Below are positions 1 through 7,881 of a DNA stretch of 9,295 nt, piece by piece. The stretch covers positions 1 through 9,295 of the forward strand of contig VGIZ01000015.1 in the NCBI GenBank assembly GCA_016867675.1, written 5' to 3'. The notes under the pieces were generated by a model that saw only the letters and a list, made by a program, of their open reading frames with translations, was not told where the DNA came from and ran no database searches. Position numbers and translations under genes: made by a program. Each line of letters starts with the position of its first letter. The stretch's first letter is position 1. This DNA is from Candidatus Aenigmatarchaeota archaeon. GTDB lineage: Archaea > Aenigmatarchaeota > Aenigmatarchaeia > QMZP01.

Positions 1-621
1 GTCTGACCTCATCCCTACATAGTAAAAGTGGATTATGCCTCCTTTCGGTTTGAGGCACGCCAGCGCGATTGGCAGGAACTTGCAGCCTTCCCTCGGCAAA
101 GGCATCACCACGCGGTCGCAGCGGCCGAAATGCGGCTTGCACGCGACACCGACGTCGCCGAGGAGCGGCTCGACGACGTATTTGCACTGGTTGAGCCTGA
201 CGTTCTCCTCCATGTACCTTATGCATTCAGGATTGCTTTCCACGGAGATGACCCTGCCCACCTTGGGCTGCTTCTTTGCTATCGCGATTGAGAAAGGCCC
301 CACGCCCGCGAACATCACCATGACAATTTCTTTGGGCAAGACTTCGCCCGCAATCCTCTGCCGCTCCGTCGATTCCCTTGGCGAGAAGTAGCACGTCTGC
401 ACGTCCAGCCGAAAGCGCATGCCATGCTCCATATGCGTCGTCTCTGTCCCGTCGCCCCACAGCTTCTTCAGCGGGCGCGTCCTGAACTCGCCTTCCCTCC
501 CGCCTGTCTTCTTGAGGATGGTCTTCAGGTGGGGATAGGTCTCCCTCAGCTCGGCCACGGTCTTCTTCTCGTCAACGTCTTCCTCAACGATAGCTATGTC
601 GCCTATGATGTCGAAGGCCAT
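1..621 (-). CDS. Trm5-family tRNA (guanine-N1)-methyltransferase, 3' end cut by window
   Basis: The first 207 residues are visible and the gene runs off the left edge. The family transfers a methyl group from SAM to N1 of guanosine 37 in tRNA, or acts in wyosine formation. The protein opens directly with the D2-type sequence FDIIGDIAIV (residues 3-12). Then come TTHMEHG (61-67), the family signature RLDV..CYFSPR.STER.RIA (71-91), SAM motif I MFAGVGPFSIAIAK (103-116), an acidic motif II (SVESNP, 126-131) and the catalytic-loop region DRVVMPLP (169-176). Characterised archaeal Trm5 proteins read MNLP in that loop; here Asn is replaced by Pro. The N-terminal D1 domain of M. jannaschii Trm5 is missing, and the frame stays open only 93 nt upstream, back to the purM stop. 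The start at 621 is supported by AGGTG a few bases upstream. Family assignment is firm; Trm5 versus a Taw2-like relative is not settled. Confidence 0.85.
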   Translation of the reverse strand, partial: MAFDIIGDIAIVEEDVDEKKTVAELRETYPHLKTILKKTGGREGEFRTRPLKKLWGDGTETTHMEHGMRFRLDVQTCYFSPRESTERQRIAGEVLPKEIVMVMFAGVGPFSIAIAKKQPKVGRVISVESNPECIRYMEENVRLNQCKYVVEPLLGDVGVACKPHFGRCDRVVMPLPREGCKFLPIALACLKPKGGIIHFYYVGMRSD

Positions 622-679
622 ATCAGCACCTAATAATTTTGAGTGGAATGCCTGCCTGACCGATGAACAAGCAGTGCAT

Positions 680-709
680 GCAAATAATTTGCTGGCTATG
701 ATTATAATG
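680..709 (-). promoter_or_regulatory. possible trm5 promoter with 13-bp palindrome
   Basis: The 93-bp gap between purM and the methyltransferase gene holds a TATA-like CATTATAATC (700-709, read on the minus strand). About 25 bp downstream lies the odd palindrome GCAAATAATTTGC (680-692), with 6-bp arms around one central base. A palindrome at the expected transcription start could be an operator. Both signals are short and could occur by chance; read-through from the purine operon is an alternative. Confidence 0.3.
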
Positions 710-714
710 TTTGA

Positions 715-1887
715 CTATTCAGCGTGGTAATAGAACTCCCCGAACCGGCTTTTTATGGTCAGCGTGTTTTTCTCATCCCCTGCAACCTCGCAATAGCCTG
801 TGCGCTGGCAGCCCACGCCGGATTCATCGGCAATCTCTTCAACCCTCTTCTGCACTGATTCCGGGCCGATGACATCAAGGCCTATTCCCATGTTGAAATC
901 CGCATGCATGTCGCGCCAGCTTTCACGCGATTCTTCCTGTATGAGCCAGAATATGGCTTCAGGTGGCGGCAGGTTGTCTTTGACGTATCTTATGCCCTTC
1001 CCAACCCTTGTGCATTTTGTCTGCCCCCCACCCGTGTTCAGGACCACGCCATGAACATCGTCAAAATATCTTCTGAGAAGCTCATGAACCATAATGGAAA
1101 AGTGCCTGGTGGGCGACATTATGGCCTCTCCGACACTCAGGCTCCCCAGGCACGGCAGCATCTCATACCTGTAGAAACCTCCCGTGTAGCCCTTTCCGCT
1201 CGGGTCCCTTATCTCAGGATATTTGTGCTCATATTCAGGGACTATGAGGCAGTGCCGCGCGAGCGTCAGCCCGTTTGACATTATGCCGCTGTTCGGCTTC
1301 GCTTCCATACTGCACGGCCCGCCGCTTCTAATGCCCATTATTATGTCGCCTGGCGCAATCTTCTCGCATGTTATCACCATCTTTTCAGGCGCCCTTGCCA
1401 TTATAGTCCCGTCTAATACGTATGTTCTCACCTGGTCGGGCAGGTCTGCAGTCTCCCCTCCTGCGAAGACAAATCCCATTCCATGCCGCCTGTATAACTC
1501 CAGAAGTTCGCCCATTCGTTTGTTCAGCGCGGCAAGATACACCTCCTTCGGCACCATTCTCTTGTTGATGGCAACCTCGTCGGTGAACATGACAGGCATA
1601 AGTCCCGCGCACGCTATGTCGCCGAGGTTCATCTCAAGGCAGTCGTCGGCATCGCCCTCAAAGACAGAGGCGTCGCCGGTCTCCCGCCAGTGTATATAGC
1701 GCTGGACGCTCTTGCTGCCCACGCCGTCGCTGTGCTGCGACATTATCAGCCCTGTCTCGGGGTCGCGGTACATCTTGCAGAATGCATGGGGGAAAGCCTC
1801 GGCCGCGACTGCTGTGAATATCTTCCCGAAGCCGCCCTTCCTCGCATCAACACCCACCTGATCGTATTGGCTTCCGCCCGCGCCCAT
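715..1887 (-). CDS. purM: phosphoribosylformylglycinamidine cyclo-ligase (AIR synthase), long divergent form
   Basis: PurM converts FGAM to aminoimidazole ribonucleotide with ATP, in the cytosol. Numbered from the GTG at 1896, PurM motifs are present: GVDARKGG (15-22), HSDGVGSK (55-62, for DGVGTK), FAGGETADLP (144-153, for GGETAEMP), NSGIMSNGLTLAR (202-214), LNTGGGQTK (286-294) and DFNMGIGL (333-340). At about 390 aa it is longer than ordinary PurM (about 345). The segment FPHAFCK...HSDGVGSKS...YIHWRETGD resembles the variant form I recall from Bacteroidetes. I prefer the ATG at 1887 over the in-frame GTG at 1896: GGAAGTGAT lies 4 nt before it, and a box A sits about 27 bp upstream, compared with 18 bp for the GTG. 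The gene follows purQ by 33 nt, so it is probably in the same operon with an extra internal promoter. Confidence 0.9.
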   Translation of the reverse strand: MGAGGSQYDQVGVDARKGGFGKIFTAVAAEAFPHAFCKMYRDPETGLIMSQHSDGVGSKSVQRYIHWRETGDASVFEGDADDCLEMNLGDIACAGLMPVMFTDEVAINKRMVPKEVYLAALNKRMGELLELYRRHGMGFVFAGGETADLPDQVRTYVLDGTIMARAPEKMVITCEKIAPGDIIMGIRSGGPCSMEAKPNSGIMSNGLTLARHCLIVPEYEHKYPEIRDPSGKGYTGGFYRYEMLPCLGSLSVGEAIMSPTRHFSIMVHELLRRYFDDVHGVVLNTGGGQTKCTRVGKGIRYVKDNLPPPEAIFWLIQEESRESWRDMHADFNMGIGLDVIGPESVQKRVEEIADESGVGCQRTGYCEVAGDEKNTLTIKSRFGEFYYHAE

Positions 1888-1902
1888 TCCAATCACTTCC
1901 CC

Positions 1903-1919
1903 ATAAATCTTAAATAACC
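1903..1919 (-). promoter_or_regulatory. archaeal box A (TATA) in front of purM
   Basis: On the minus strand the sequence reads GGTTATTTAAGATTTAT, starting immediately after the purQ stop codon. Its core TTATTTAAG is centred about 27 bp before the ATG at 1887. That spacing suits a leaderless archaeal transcript and would give purM a promoter of its own inside the operon. Recognised by eye only. Confidence 0.5.
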
Positions 1920-1920
1920 A

Positions 1921-2709
1921 TTAACCTCTGACGTAGTCAACGGCGTTCCTGAACATCTGCCGCGCCTTCTCGGCGTTTTCCTCGGCAGCCTTGCGGTCGC
2001 GCATCCACGTAGGATAATGATGCACGTCCGTGGCAGCCTCGGCATGCGGCATCCAGCCGAAAACCCTTCCTGTCGGGTCGCAGATGCCTGCTATGTCATC
2101 CAGCGAGCCGTTGGGGTTCATCGGATAGCGCCCGCCCGCAGGCCTCCAGTCAGCGCCCGCATACCTTGCGACAACCTGATGCTCCCTTCCAAGCCGTTCT
2201 ATGGTCTCGGGCGCGGCGTAAAGCTTGCCCTCGCCATGCCTCACGGGAACCTTCATGCTGCGTATGCCTCTGGTAAATATGCACGGCGAATCGTCGAAAA
2301 GAAGGTCAACCCACCTGTCCTCAAACCTGCCTGAATCGTTGTTCGTCAGAGTGGTTGTCTGCGCCCTGTAGTTGCCGTCAAAGCCGGGAAGAAGCCCTGT
2401 CTTCACCAGGACTTGGAAGCCGTTGCAAATGCCCATGACAGGCTTTCCGTCTGCGATGAACTGCTGCATCTGTTCGCCAAACCCCGCGGTCATTTGCAGC
2501 GCGAGTATCTTGCCCGCGCTGAGGTCGTCGCCGTAGGAGAACCCGCCCGGCACAACGAGAATGTCATAATTACCCAGTCTGTCCTTGCCGTGCGCAATGT
2601 AGTTGACAAGCACCCTTCTGGCATCTGCGCCCGCCAAGCCGAAAGCCCTTGCAGTCTCCCTGTCGCAGTTGATGCCCTGCCCATATAAGGTCAATACTCG
2701 CGGTCTCAT
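1921..2709 (-). CDS. purQ: phosphoribosylformylglycinamidine synthase, glutaminase subunit
   Basis: This class I glutamine amidotransferase subunit releases ammonia from glutamine and passes it to PurL for FGAM synthesis. Visible features are the N-terminal VLTLYGQGINCDRET (5-19), the loop VPGGFSYGDDLSAGK (53-67), the nucleophile elbow GICNGFQ with Cys95 (93-99), and the His-Glu pair in MPHAE (His222, Glu224). The Cys-His-Glu triad is therefore complete. At 262 aa it is longer than the roughly 225-aa PurQ that works with small PurL and PurS. It matches the size of the glutaminase domain at the C-terminus of fused large PurL, including the late region YPMNPNGS and the segment after the triad (to WMRDRK). 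The start codon overlaps the purL stop by ATGA, indicating translational coupling and roughly 1:1 production with PurL. Confidence 0.95.
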   Translation of the reverse strand: MRPRVLTLYGQGINCDRETARAFGLAGADARRVLVNYIAHGKDRLGNYDILVVPGGFSYGDDLSAGKILALQMTAGFGEQMQQFIADGKPVMGICNGFQVLVKTGLLPGFDGNYRAQTTTLTNNDSGRFEDRWVDLLFDDSPCIFTRGIRSMKVPVRHGEGKLYAAPETIERLGREHQVVARYAGADWRPAGGRYPMNPNGSLDDIAGICDPTGRVFGWMPHAEAATDVHHYPTWMRDRKAAEENAEKARQMFRNAVDYVRG

Positions 2710-5700
2710 GCTGCAGCCTCCTCAGGGTGATATTCCATGCGCCTGAATGTGCTTCTCCATGCATCCTTCAGCGCATATATGTTCTCGTTGAGTATCTCCC
2801 TGCCGTCCAAGCCCCTCAGCCGCAGATTGTCGCCTGTTGTCATGCCGATAGCCCTGTAGTCATGGCCTTCCATGGCGGCCTCAAACTCCGAGACCTTTGT
2901 GGCGTCAACGGTCACCACGAACCTGCCTGCTGACTCGGAGAACAATATCTTGTCATCCCTGTCAACGCCCTCAACAGGCACCTCGCCAAGGTCAACATAC
3001 ATGCCGAAGCCGCCTGCGAACGCGGCTTGCGCCAGCGCGACTCCCAAGCCGCCCTTGTAGCAGCCGTGGGCTGACTTGACAAGCCCGCTTTTTACAGCGT
3101 TGCTGAAAGCCTTGTACATCCTCAGGTTCCTCCCGAAGTCAACGACAGGCACCTTCCTGCCGACCTCGCCGAGCATCTCGTAATATTCAGATGCGCCGCA
3201 TTCATCCTTCGTCATGCCGAGGACATAGACAAGGTCTGTCTCATCCTTCGCGTCCATGGTGATGCAGTTCTCCCAGTCGTTTATCTTCCCTGCGGCTGAC
3301 ATCTGCAGAGTGGGCGGGGCGGAAACCCTTACGGATGTGCCGTCCTTCCTCTTCATCTTGGTGTCCATGCTCATGCTGTCCTTGCCTGATATGCATGGCA
3401 CCTTGTATGCAAGCTCTGCGTCGCTGAGCCCCCGGTTTGCCCTGACCAGCTGCGCCATCTTGTAGGTTGCGTCAGGGTTGTCCTTGCCCGGCAGCGGGCT
3501 TGGCCAGACGAAGTTGTCATTCATCGCAATCTGCTCCATGTCGCCGCCGAGCGCCAGCACCCTGCGAACAGCCTCGTCAAAGGCGTTCGTTGCCATGTGG
3601 TAGGTGTCTATCTGGCTCAGCTTCGGGTTTATGCCAACAGTCATGGCTATGGCTTTCTTTCCCTCCTCGTCCTCGGTGAGGTCAGGCCTTATCACCGAGC
3701 CGTCGGAATTGACGTCGCTGTCCCTGCCAACAAGCGGCTTTATCACGCTCGTGCCCTGCACCTCGTGGTCGAACTGCCTTATCAGGTATTCCTTGCCGCA
3801 GATGTTCGGCCTTGCAAGCATGTTTCTCAACAGCAAACCATAACCCTCAGGCCTGTCCAGAATCGGCTCCTTCAATCCCCTTTCCTCGGGCGAAGCCCAT
3901 TCAGCTTCCAGCTCCATCTGAGGAACCCCGTCGTGAAGGAAGTCCATGTCAATGGATGCCACGGTCTTGTCGCCATACAGAATGTGGAACTGCCCTGAAT
4001 CCGTAAGCTCGCCGATATTTGTGATTTCAACGTCATGCAGTTCGGCCAGCTCCCTGAGTTCATCCCATTTTGACGGGTCCATGGATATGACCATCCTCTC
4101 CTGCGACTCGGAAACATCGATTTGCCAGAAGTCAAGTCCGTGATACTTCAGCGGCACGCGGTCAAGGTACATCCTGCAGCCCCTCGCTCCGCCCTCCCTG
4201 CCGAAGTTGTTGCCCATCTCGCCGACCGCTGATGAAAGCCCGCCTGCGCCGCAGTCCTGTATGCAGCGATATAAGCCGCGGTCGCGTGCCTCATTGAGGA
4301 AATCATGCATCTTCTTCTGTGTGAACGGGTCGCCCATCTGGACGTGTCCGAGTGTTATGTGCTCGCCGCCCTCCATGGACGACTCGGTCGCGCCATGTAT
4401 GCCGTCAATGCCCACCCTTCCGCCGCACATCACAATCAGGTCGCCAGCCAGAGCAGCCTTCTCGTAGCCAGGTTCGCCATTTACAACCTTTGGTATCAGT
4501 CCGGCCGCAAGCACGTAGACACCTGGCTTGCCTGCGAAGCCTTCGTCGAGTGTTACCTGGCCGCAAGGCGTGGGCACTCCGTGCTTGTTGCCGCCATGTT
4601 CCACTCCTTTTCTGATGCCCTCAAGCATCCTGCCAGCAGCTATCTCAGGCTCAAGGTCAGTTTCCTGGAAAGGCACGGCTGTGCAGAAGCCGTATGTCCC
4701 GTAGACAAGAATGACGCCCCTGCCCGTGCCCATGGGGTCGCGGTAGACGCCGACGATGCCTGTTATGGCTCCGCCGTATGGATACTTCGCTGACGGCGAA
4801 TTGTGCGTCTCGCACTTGAAAGCGAAATAGTATCTCTCGTTGAAGTCCATGACACCCGAGTTGTCCCAGAGCGTTGATACGACCCATGGAAGCTCTGCCT
4901 GCAGCCTCTTCGTGGTAGCCTTTATGTATGTCCTGAAAAGGCTGTCTATCTCCTCCACCTTCCATGTCCCGTCCTCTGCCTTCTCCTTGTACTTCACCCT
5001 TGCGTTGAAAATCTTGTGCTTGCAGTGCTCCGACCATGTCTGCGCCAGCGTCTCCATTTCCACGTCAGTCGGCTCTTCGTCAAGTCCCAGCGCCGCCCTC
5101 TTTGCCCTGATTTCCGGACTTGAGAAATGTCTCTTTATCTCCTGCATCTCCGTCTGGTTGAGCGCGAGGTAGCGGTCGCTACTGATGTAATCCAGCCATT
5201 CAGCGTTCGTTTCTATCTTCAACGGCGGCTTGTTTTCCTTCGCTCTTTTTTCGTTTATATGCCTGACCGTTGCCTGCAGCTCATCCCCGTCAAGCCACAG
5301 GTCTATGTATTTCATGCCGGGCTCGTGCGGTATCACCACTCTCGGCACTTCGGGTGTGTAGCCCTTTTCATCAAAGGTCTTCCTGTCTAGAATGTCCCAT
5401 GACTCAACAGATGCGTAGCCGAGTGCGTCTCTGGCTATTCTCTGAACCTGCTCCGGCGTCAGCTTTCCTTTTATCAGGTACTGCGTAGCCGTGTAGACGC
5501 CCCCTCCAGGCTCAAAGCCGTCGCCAAGTATGTCTCGTATGGCAGCGGCCGCGCGCTCGCCGACGCCGTCCTTGGCGCCCGGCAGCTTCTTCACATGGAC
5601 AAGCCAGTCCCAGTCCCTGCCCTCGGCTGTCCTCCTGTCAACAAGGAAATCCTGCGTAAGCGGGTCGGAGAAAAGCTCCCTTCCGAGAAGGTCAAGCTTA

Positions 5701-5849
5701 TCCTGCGGCAGTTCCTTGTCAATGCCGTAGAAATCCACCCTTGTGACAGCATCAACATGCTCGCCAAGGAGTTCTATTTCGCCCCTCGCGCCCTCACCTG
5801 CGGCATCCCTCAGGCCGTTTTTTGCCACGACCTCCACTGAAGAAACCAT
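2706..5849 (-). CDS. purL: phosphoribosylformylglycinamidine synthase, large-type PurL without glutaminase domain
   Basis: PurL makes FGAM from FGAR, ATP and ammonia, the fourth step of purine synthesis. Residues 1-160 look like two PurS-like halves (VEVVAKNGLRDA at 5-16; WLVHVKKLPGAKDG at 82-95), then a linker to about 260. The first synthetase half carries TWSEHCKHK (271-279), FKCETHNSPS (344-353), HGGNKHGVPTPCGQV (418-432), DCGAGGLSSAVGEMG (532-546) and SESQERM (580-586). The second, structural half carries SGKDSMSM (821-828), AHGCYKGGLGVALAQAAF (927-944) and FSESAGRF (970-977). At 1047 aa it is far longer than archaeal PurL (about 710-760, with separate PurS) but lacks the glutaminase. 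PurL plus PurQ (1309 aa) equals the size of fused large PurL. The ATG at 5849 has a box A about 24 bp upstream and no obvious Shine-Dalgarno, so the mRNA is probably leaderless. It heads the operon purL-purQ-purM. Confidence 0.95.
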   Translation of the reverse strand: MVSSVEVVAKNGLRDAAGEGARGEIELLGEHVDAVTRVDFYGIDKELPQDKLDLLGRELFSDPLTQDFLVDRRTAEGRDWDWLVHVKKLPGAKDGVGERAAAAIRDILGDGFEPGGGVYTATQYLIKGKLTPEQVQRIARDALGYASVESWDILDRKTFDEKGYTPEVPRVVIPHEPGMKYIDLWLDGDELQATVRHINEKRAKENKPPLKIETNAEWLDYISSDRYLALNQTEMQEIKRHFSSPEIRAKRAALGLDEEPTDVEMETLAQTWSEHCKHKIFNARVKYKEKAEDGTWKVEEIDSLFRTYIKATTKRLQAELPWVVSTLWDNSGVMDFNERYYFAFKCETHNSPSAKYPYGGAITGIVGVYRDPMGTGRGVILVYGTYGFCTAVPFQETDLEPEIAAGRMLEGIRKGVEHGGNKHGVPTPCGQVTLDEGFAGKPGVYVLAAGLIPKVVNGEPGYEKAALAGDLIVMCGGRVGIDGIHGATESSMEGGEHITLGHVQMGDPFTQKKMHDFLNEARDRGLYRCIQDCGAGGLSSAVGEMGNNFGREGGARGCRMYLDRVPLKYHGLDFWQIDVSESQERMVISMDPSKWDELRELAELHDVEITNIGELTDSGQFHILYGDKTVASIDMDFLHDGVPQMELEAEWASPEERGLKEPILDRPEGYGLLLRNMLARPNICGKEYLIRQFDHEVQGTSVIKPLVGRDSDVNSDGSVIRPDLTEDEEGKKAIAMTVGINPKLSQIDTYHMATNAFDEAVRRVLALGGDMEQIAMNDNFVWPSPLPGKDNPDATYKMAQLVRANRGLSDAELAYKVPCISGKDSMSMDTKMKRKDGTSVRVSAPPTLQMSAAGKINDWENCITMDAKDETDLVYVLGMTKDECGASEYYEMLGEVGRKVPVVDFGRNLRMYKAFSNAVKSGLVKSAHGCYKGGLGVALAQAAFAGGFGMYVDLGEVPVEGVDRDDKILFSESAGRFVVTVDATKVSEFEAAMEGHDYRAIGMTTGDNLRLRGLDGREILNENIYALKDAWRSTFRRMEYHPEEAAA

Positions 5850-5864
5850 GACTAGATTTGACAG

Positions 5865-5878
5865 AAAATTTTAAATAT
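5865..5878 (-). promoter_or_regulatory. archaeal promoter (box A) of the purine operon
   Basis: On the minus strand the sequence is ATATTTAAAATTTT, centred about 24 bp before the purL ATG. This is a strong archaeal TATA box at leaderless spacing. I see no operator-like repeat around it. Confidence 0.7.
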
Positions 5879-5908
5879 GGGAGAACCGAAATCCCACCAC
5901 TCGCATGC

Positions 5909-5921
5909 GTTTTTAAGTTTT
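5909..5921 (+). promoter_or_regulatory. TATA-like element, possibly for the rightward genes
   Basis: GTTTTTAAGTTTT lies 229 bp before the PEP-CTERM start and would place transcription start near 5940. It also reads acceptably on the minus strand (CTTAAAAAC), about 40 bp behind the purL box A, so its direction is uncertain. If rightward, a bacterial-looking gene pair sits under an archaeal-type promoter. Confidence 0.3.
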
Positions 5922-6061
5922 CCTGTCCCAGTAATACTTGTGACGCGCGGCACGCGCTGCAGCCAAGGCATCATGCTCATACATCACGCAAGACATCCAA
6001 GGATTCCGGGCCATTTTACTGGTCTGGGGCAGCATCCCTAAGGGGAGGCAGGAGAAACGAA

Positions 6062-6086
6062 CAGGCGCCCTGCGCAGGGCAGCCTG
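6062..6086 (+). other. strong hairpin in the leader of the PEP-CTERM gene
   Basis: CAGGC (6062-6066) pairs with GCCTG (6082-6086), and GCCC (6067-6070) with GGGC (6077-6080), leaving a single bulged A and a TGCGCA loop. The inner 14 bp (6067-6080) are also a perfect palindrome. It lies about 64 nt upstream of the start codon. It could be a terminator of something upstream (no T-run follows), a regulatory RNA fold, or a binding site for a dimeric protein. Confidence 0.45.
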
Positions 6087-6149
6087 ACATTCATAGGCCT
6101 AGTTCTGGGAAATCCAACAGCACAAACATAAACGGGAAGGGAGAGAATC

Positions 6150-7862
6150 ATGAAACGCGCACTGGCAGCAGCAGTATTGTCGGTTGCCTTTCTCTGGCAG
6201 TCGAAGGCTGACGGCAGCCAGCCAACCCTCACCATGGGGGGCGACTTCCTGTCATTCGGCACCGGTACGGTCACGCTGGACGTGGGCGTGGACAGCATCA
6301 CCAACCTCTACGCCTACGAACTTCACCTTCTGGTTACCCTCACGGATGGCTCAGGCAGCCTGTCTTACGTCAATGGAAGCGGCGCGGATGTGATACTGGG
6401 CAAGGGCGGCAATCCGGTCTCTTTGCTGCAGCTCTCCGACGGGCTTGCGGCCACCATCCTCCATCCCGGCACCGCGGTGAACGGCTCCAACGAGAGGATG
6501 GCAAGCTTCGCCTTCAACTACTCGGCAACTTCCTACGCGCAATGGAAGGTGGAGCTGAAGACGCCTGCCACGCTGTTATGTGACGGGAGCTTGAAGCCCA
6601 TCCCCTTCACAGCCCAGCCCGGATTCGTCATCGCAACCGGGCCTGAGGATCTGCTCTGGAAGGGTTCCACCGACAACAAGTGGGACATCAACCAGACGGC
6701 CAACTGGTCGGCAGGCGGCGTGGCGCGGAAGTACAGGGAGGGCGACGGCGCCATCTTCGACGACACAGGGACCAACAACCAGCCCGTCAACATCCAGGCC
6801 GCGGTCAATCCAGGCTCGGTGCTGTTCAGCAACAACACGTCCAGCATCGCCTTGGGCGGTCCAGGCTCCATCAGTGGAGCCTGCAGTGTAACCAAGTCCG
6901 GCAACGGCAGCCTGACGCTCAGCGGCGCCAACACCTACGCGGGCGGCACAGAAGTCACCGGCGGCACGCTCTTAGCCAGCAACCCGTCAGGCTCAGCCAC
7001 AGGCTCAGGGGCGGTGACGGTCGGCGCGGCGACGCTCGGCGGCACAGGGTTCATCAGCGGGCCGGTCGCGCTGACAGGCGACTCCATCCTCACGAGCGCA
7101 GGCACACTGACCATCAACAACACCCTGACTATCGACGGGCTTGCCAACATGCTTTCGTCCGGGATCATCTCCACGGCCGCTGACGTGACCATCAATCCCG
7201 GCGCGGTCTTCATCGTCAACGGAACCCTTGGCGGCGGAACCGGCAGCCTCATTGTCCGCGGCACGCTCATGGGCAAGGGAACCATAGGCAAGAACTGCGT
7301 CATCCAGGCGGGCGGCGTGCTCAGCCCGGGCGAGCCCTCAACCATCCAGAGCATGCCGCAGGTCAGGGTGGCGGCACCGCAGGGCTTCTCCTTCGAGCTC
7401 GGCGCCTCGCAGCCTGACTACACGAACCCGTCCAACAGCGTCAACGACCTCATACACCTGACCAGCGACCTGCCGTTCGCCGATGCCGCAGGCCAGGCGC
7501 CGGCGTCGTTCACGCGCGACACCCTGATAGACATCTACTTCCTTTTCAAGGACCTGCCGGAAGGCCAGTACGAGTTGGGATTCTTTGCAGGCAGCGACTT
7601 CACCGAAGCCATAGCCGGCGCGACCTTCCGGTACTGGAGGCTGGACCCGCGGGGCGGCCGCTTCCACAACGGCAACCTCTGGTCGCCGCTGGACCCGTCG
7701 CTTGTGGACTGGTCGGTCGTGCCCGATGTCGCCGAATTCGGCGGCATGCCTGTCAGCGGCTACATCACGGAGTTCAAGGTCGTGCCCGAGCCCGCCACGC
7801 TGGCGCTGCTCGGGCTGGGCGCGGCTTTTGCAACCGCAGCCAAGCGGCGCAGCCGCGCATGA
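6150..7862 (+). CDS. PEP-CTERM exported protein with autotransporter-associated beta-strand repeat
   Basis: A 570-aa exported protein of bacterial type. Residues 1-20 form a signal peptide (MKR, hydrophobic ALAAAVLSVAFLW, likely cleavage after SKA). Residues 25-160 look like a beta-sandwich, perhaps cohesin-like. Residues 169-300 have the PATR layout: LWKGSTDNKWDI...ANWSAGG, then GDGAIFDDTG, LFSNN, and the signature GNGSLTLSGANTYAGGTEV (251-269) with GGTLLASN after it. A degenerate second unit follows (LGGTGFISGPV, 296-306), then Gly-rich strands to about 395 and a second globular region (405-540). The tail VPEPATLALLGLG (545-557), hydrophobic to 564 and ending KRRSRA, is a classic PEP-CTERM signal, which an exosortase is expected to cleave. 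The role is probably cell-surface or extracellular matrix; no enzymatic motif was seen. GC content and CGC/CGG Arg codons exceed those of the purine genes. The start is supported by AAGGGAG 6 nt upstream. Confidence 0.85.
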   Translation: MKRALAAAVLSVAFLWQSKADGSQPTLTMGGDFLSFGTGTVTLDVGVDSITNLYAYELHLLVTLTDGSGSLSYVNGSGADVILGKGGNPVSLLQLSDGLAATILHPGTAVNGSNERMASFAFNYSATSYAQWKVELKTPATLLCDGSLKPIPFTAQPGFVIATGPEDLLWKGSTDNKWDINQTANWSAGGVARKYREGDGAIFDDTGTNNQPVNIQAAVNPGSVLFSNNTSSIALGGPGSISGACSVTKSGNGSLTLSGANTYAGGTEVTGGTLLASNPSGSATGSGAVTVGAATLGGTGFISGPVALTGDSILTSAGTLTINNTLTIDGLANMLSSGIISTAADVTINPGAVFIVNGTLGGGTGSLIVRGTLMGKGTIGKNCVIQAGGVLSPGEPSTIQSMPQVRVAAPQGFSFELGASQPDYTNPSNSVNDLIHLTSDLPFADAAGQAPASFTRDTLIDIYFLFKDLPEGQYELGFFAGSDFTEAIAGATFRYWRLDPRGGRFHNGNLWSPLDPSLVDWSVVPDVAEFGGMPVSGYITEFKVVPEPATLALLGLGAAFATAAKRRSRA

Positions 7863-7881
7863 GAAAGGAAAGGAGCACGCA

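Larger units (their letters stand above)
5850..6149. other. 300-bp intergenic region between purL and the PEP-CTERM gene
   Basis: I see no convincing gene here. The left end carries the purL promoter and a second TATA-like stretch. From about 5930 rightwards the composition becomes more GC-rich, up to the coding sequence at 6150. The part 5940-6149 would be an unusually long 5' leader if transcription starts near 5940. It contains one strong hairpin (6062-6086). No tRNA-like T-arm or anticodon arm was found by eye. The region ends in AAGGGAG (6137-6143), a good ribosome binding site 6 nt before the ATG at 6150. Confidence 0.6.

Noticed and set aside
227..460. 77-aa minus-strand frame within the methyltransferase gene
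   Set aside because: Different frame from the one encoding the Trm5 motifs; no recognisable content.
1223..1699. 158-aa plus-strand frame inside purM
   Set aside because: Antisense shadow of a gene with intact PurM motifs.
5930..6149. tRNA or other known RNA gene in the purL to PEP-CTERM gap
   Set aside because: No T-arm consensus, acceptor pairing or anticodon arm was found by eye; only one hairpin stands out.
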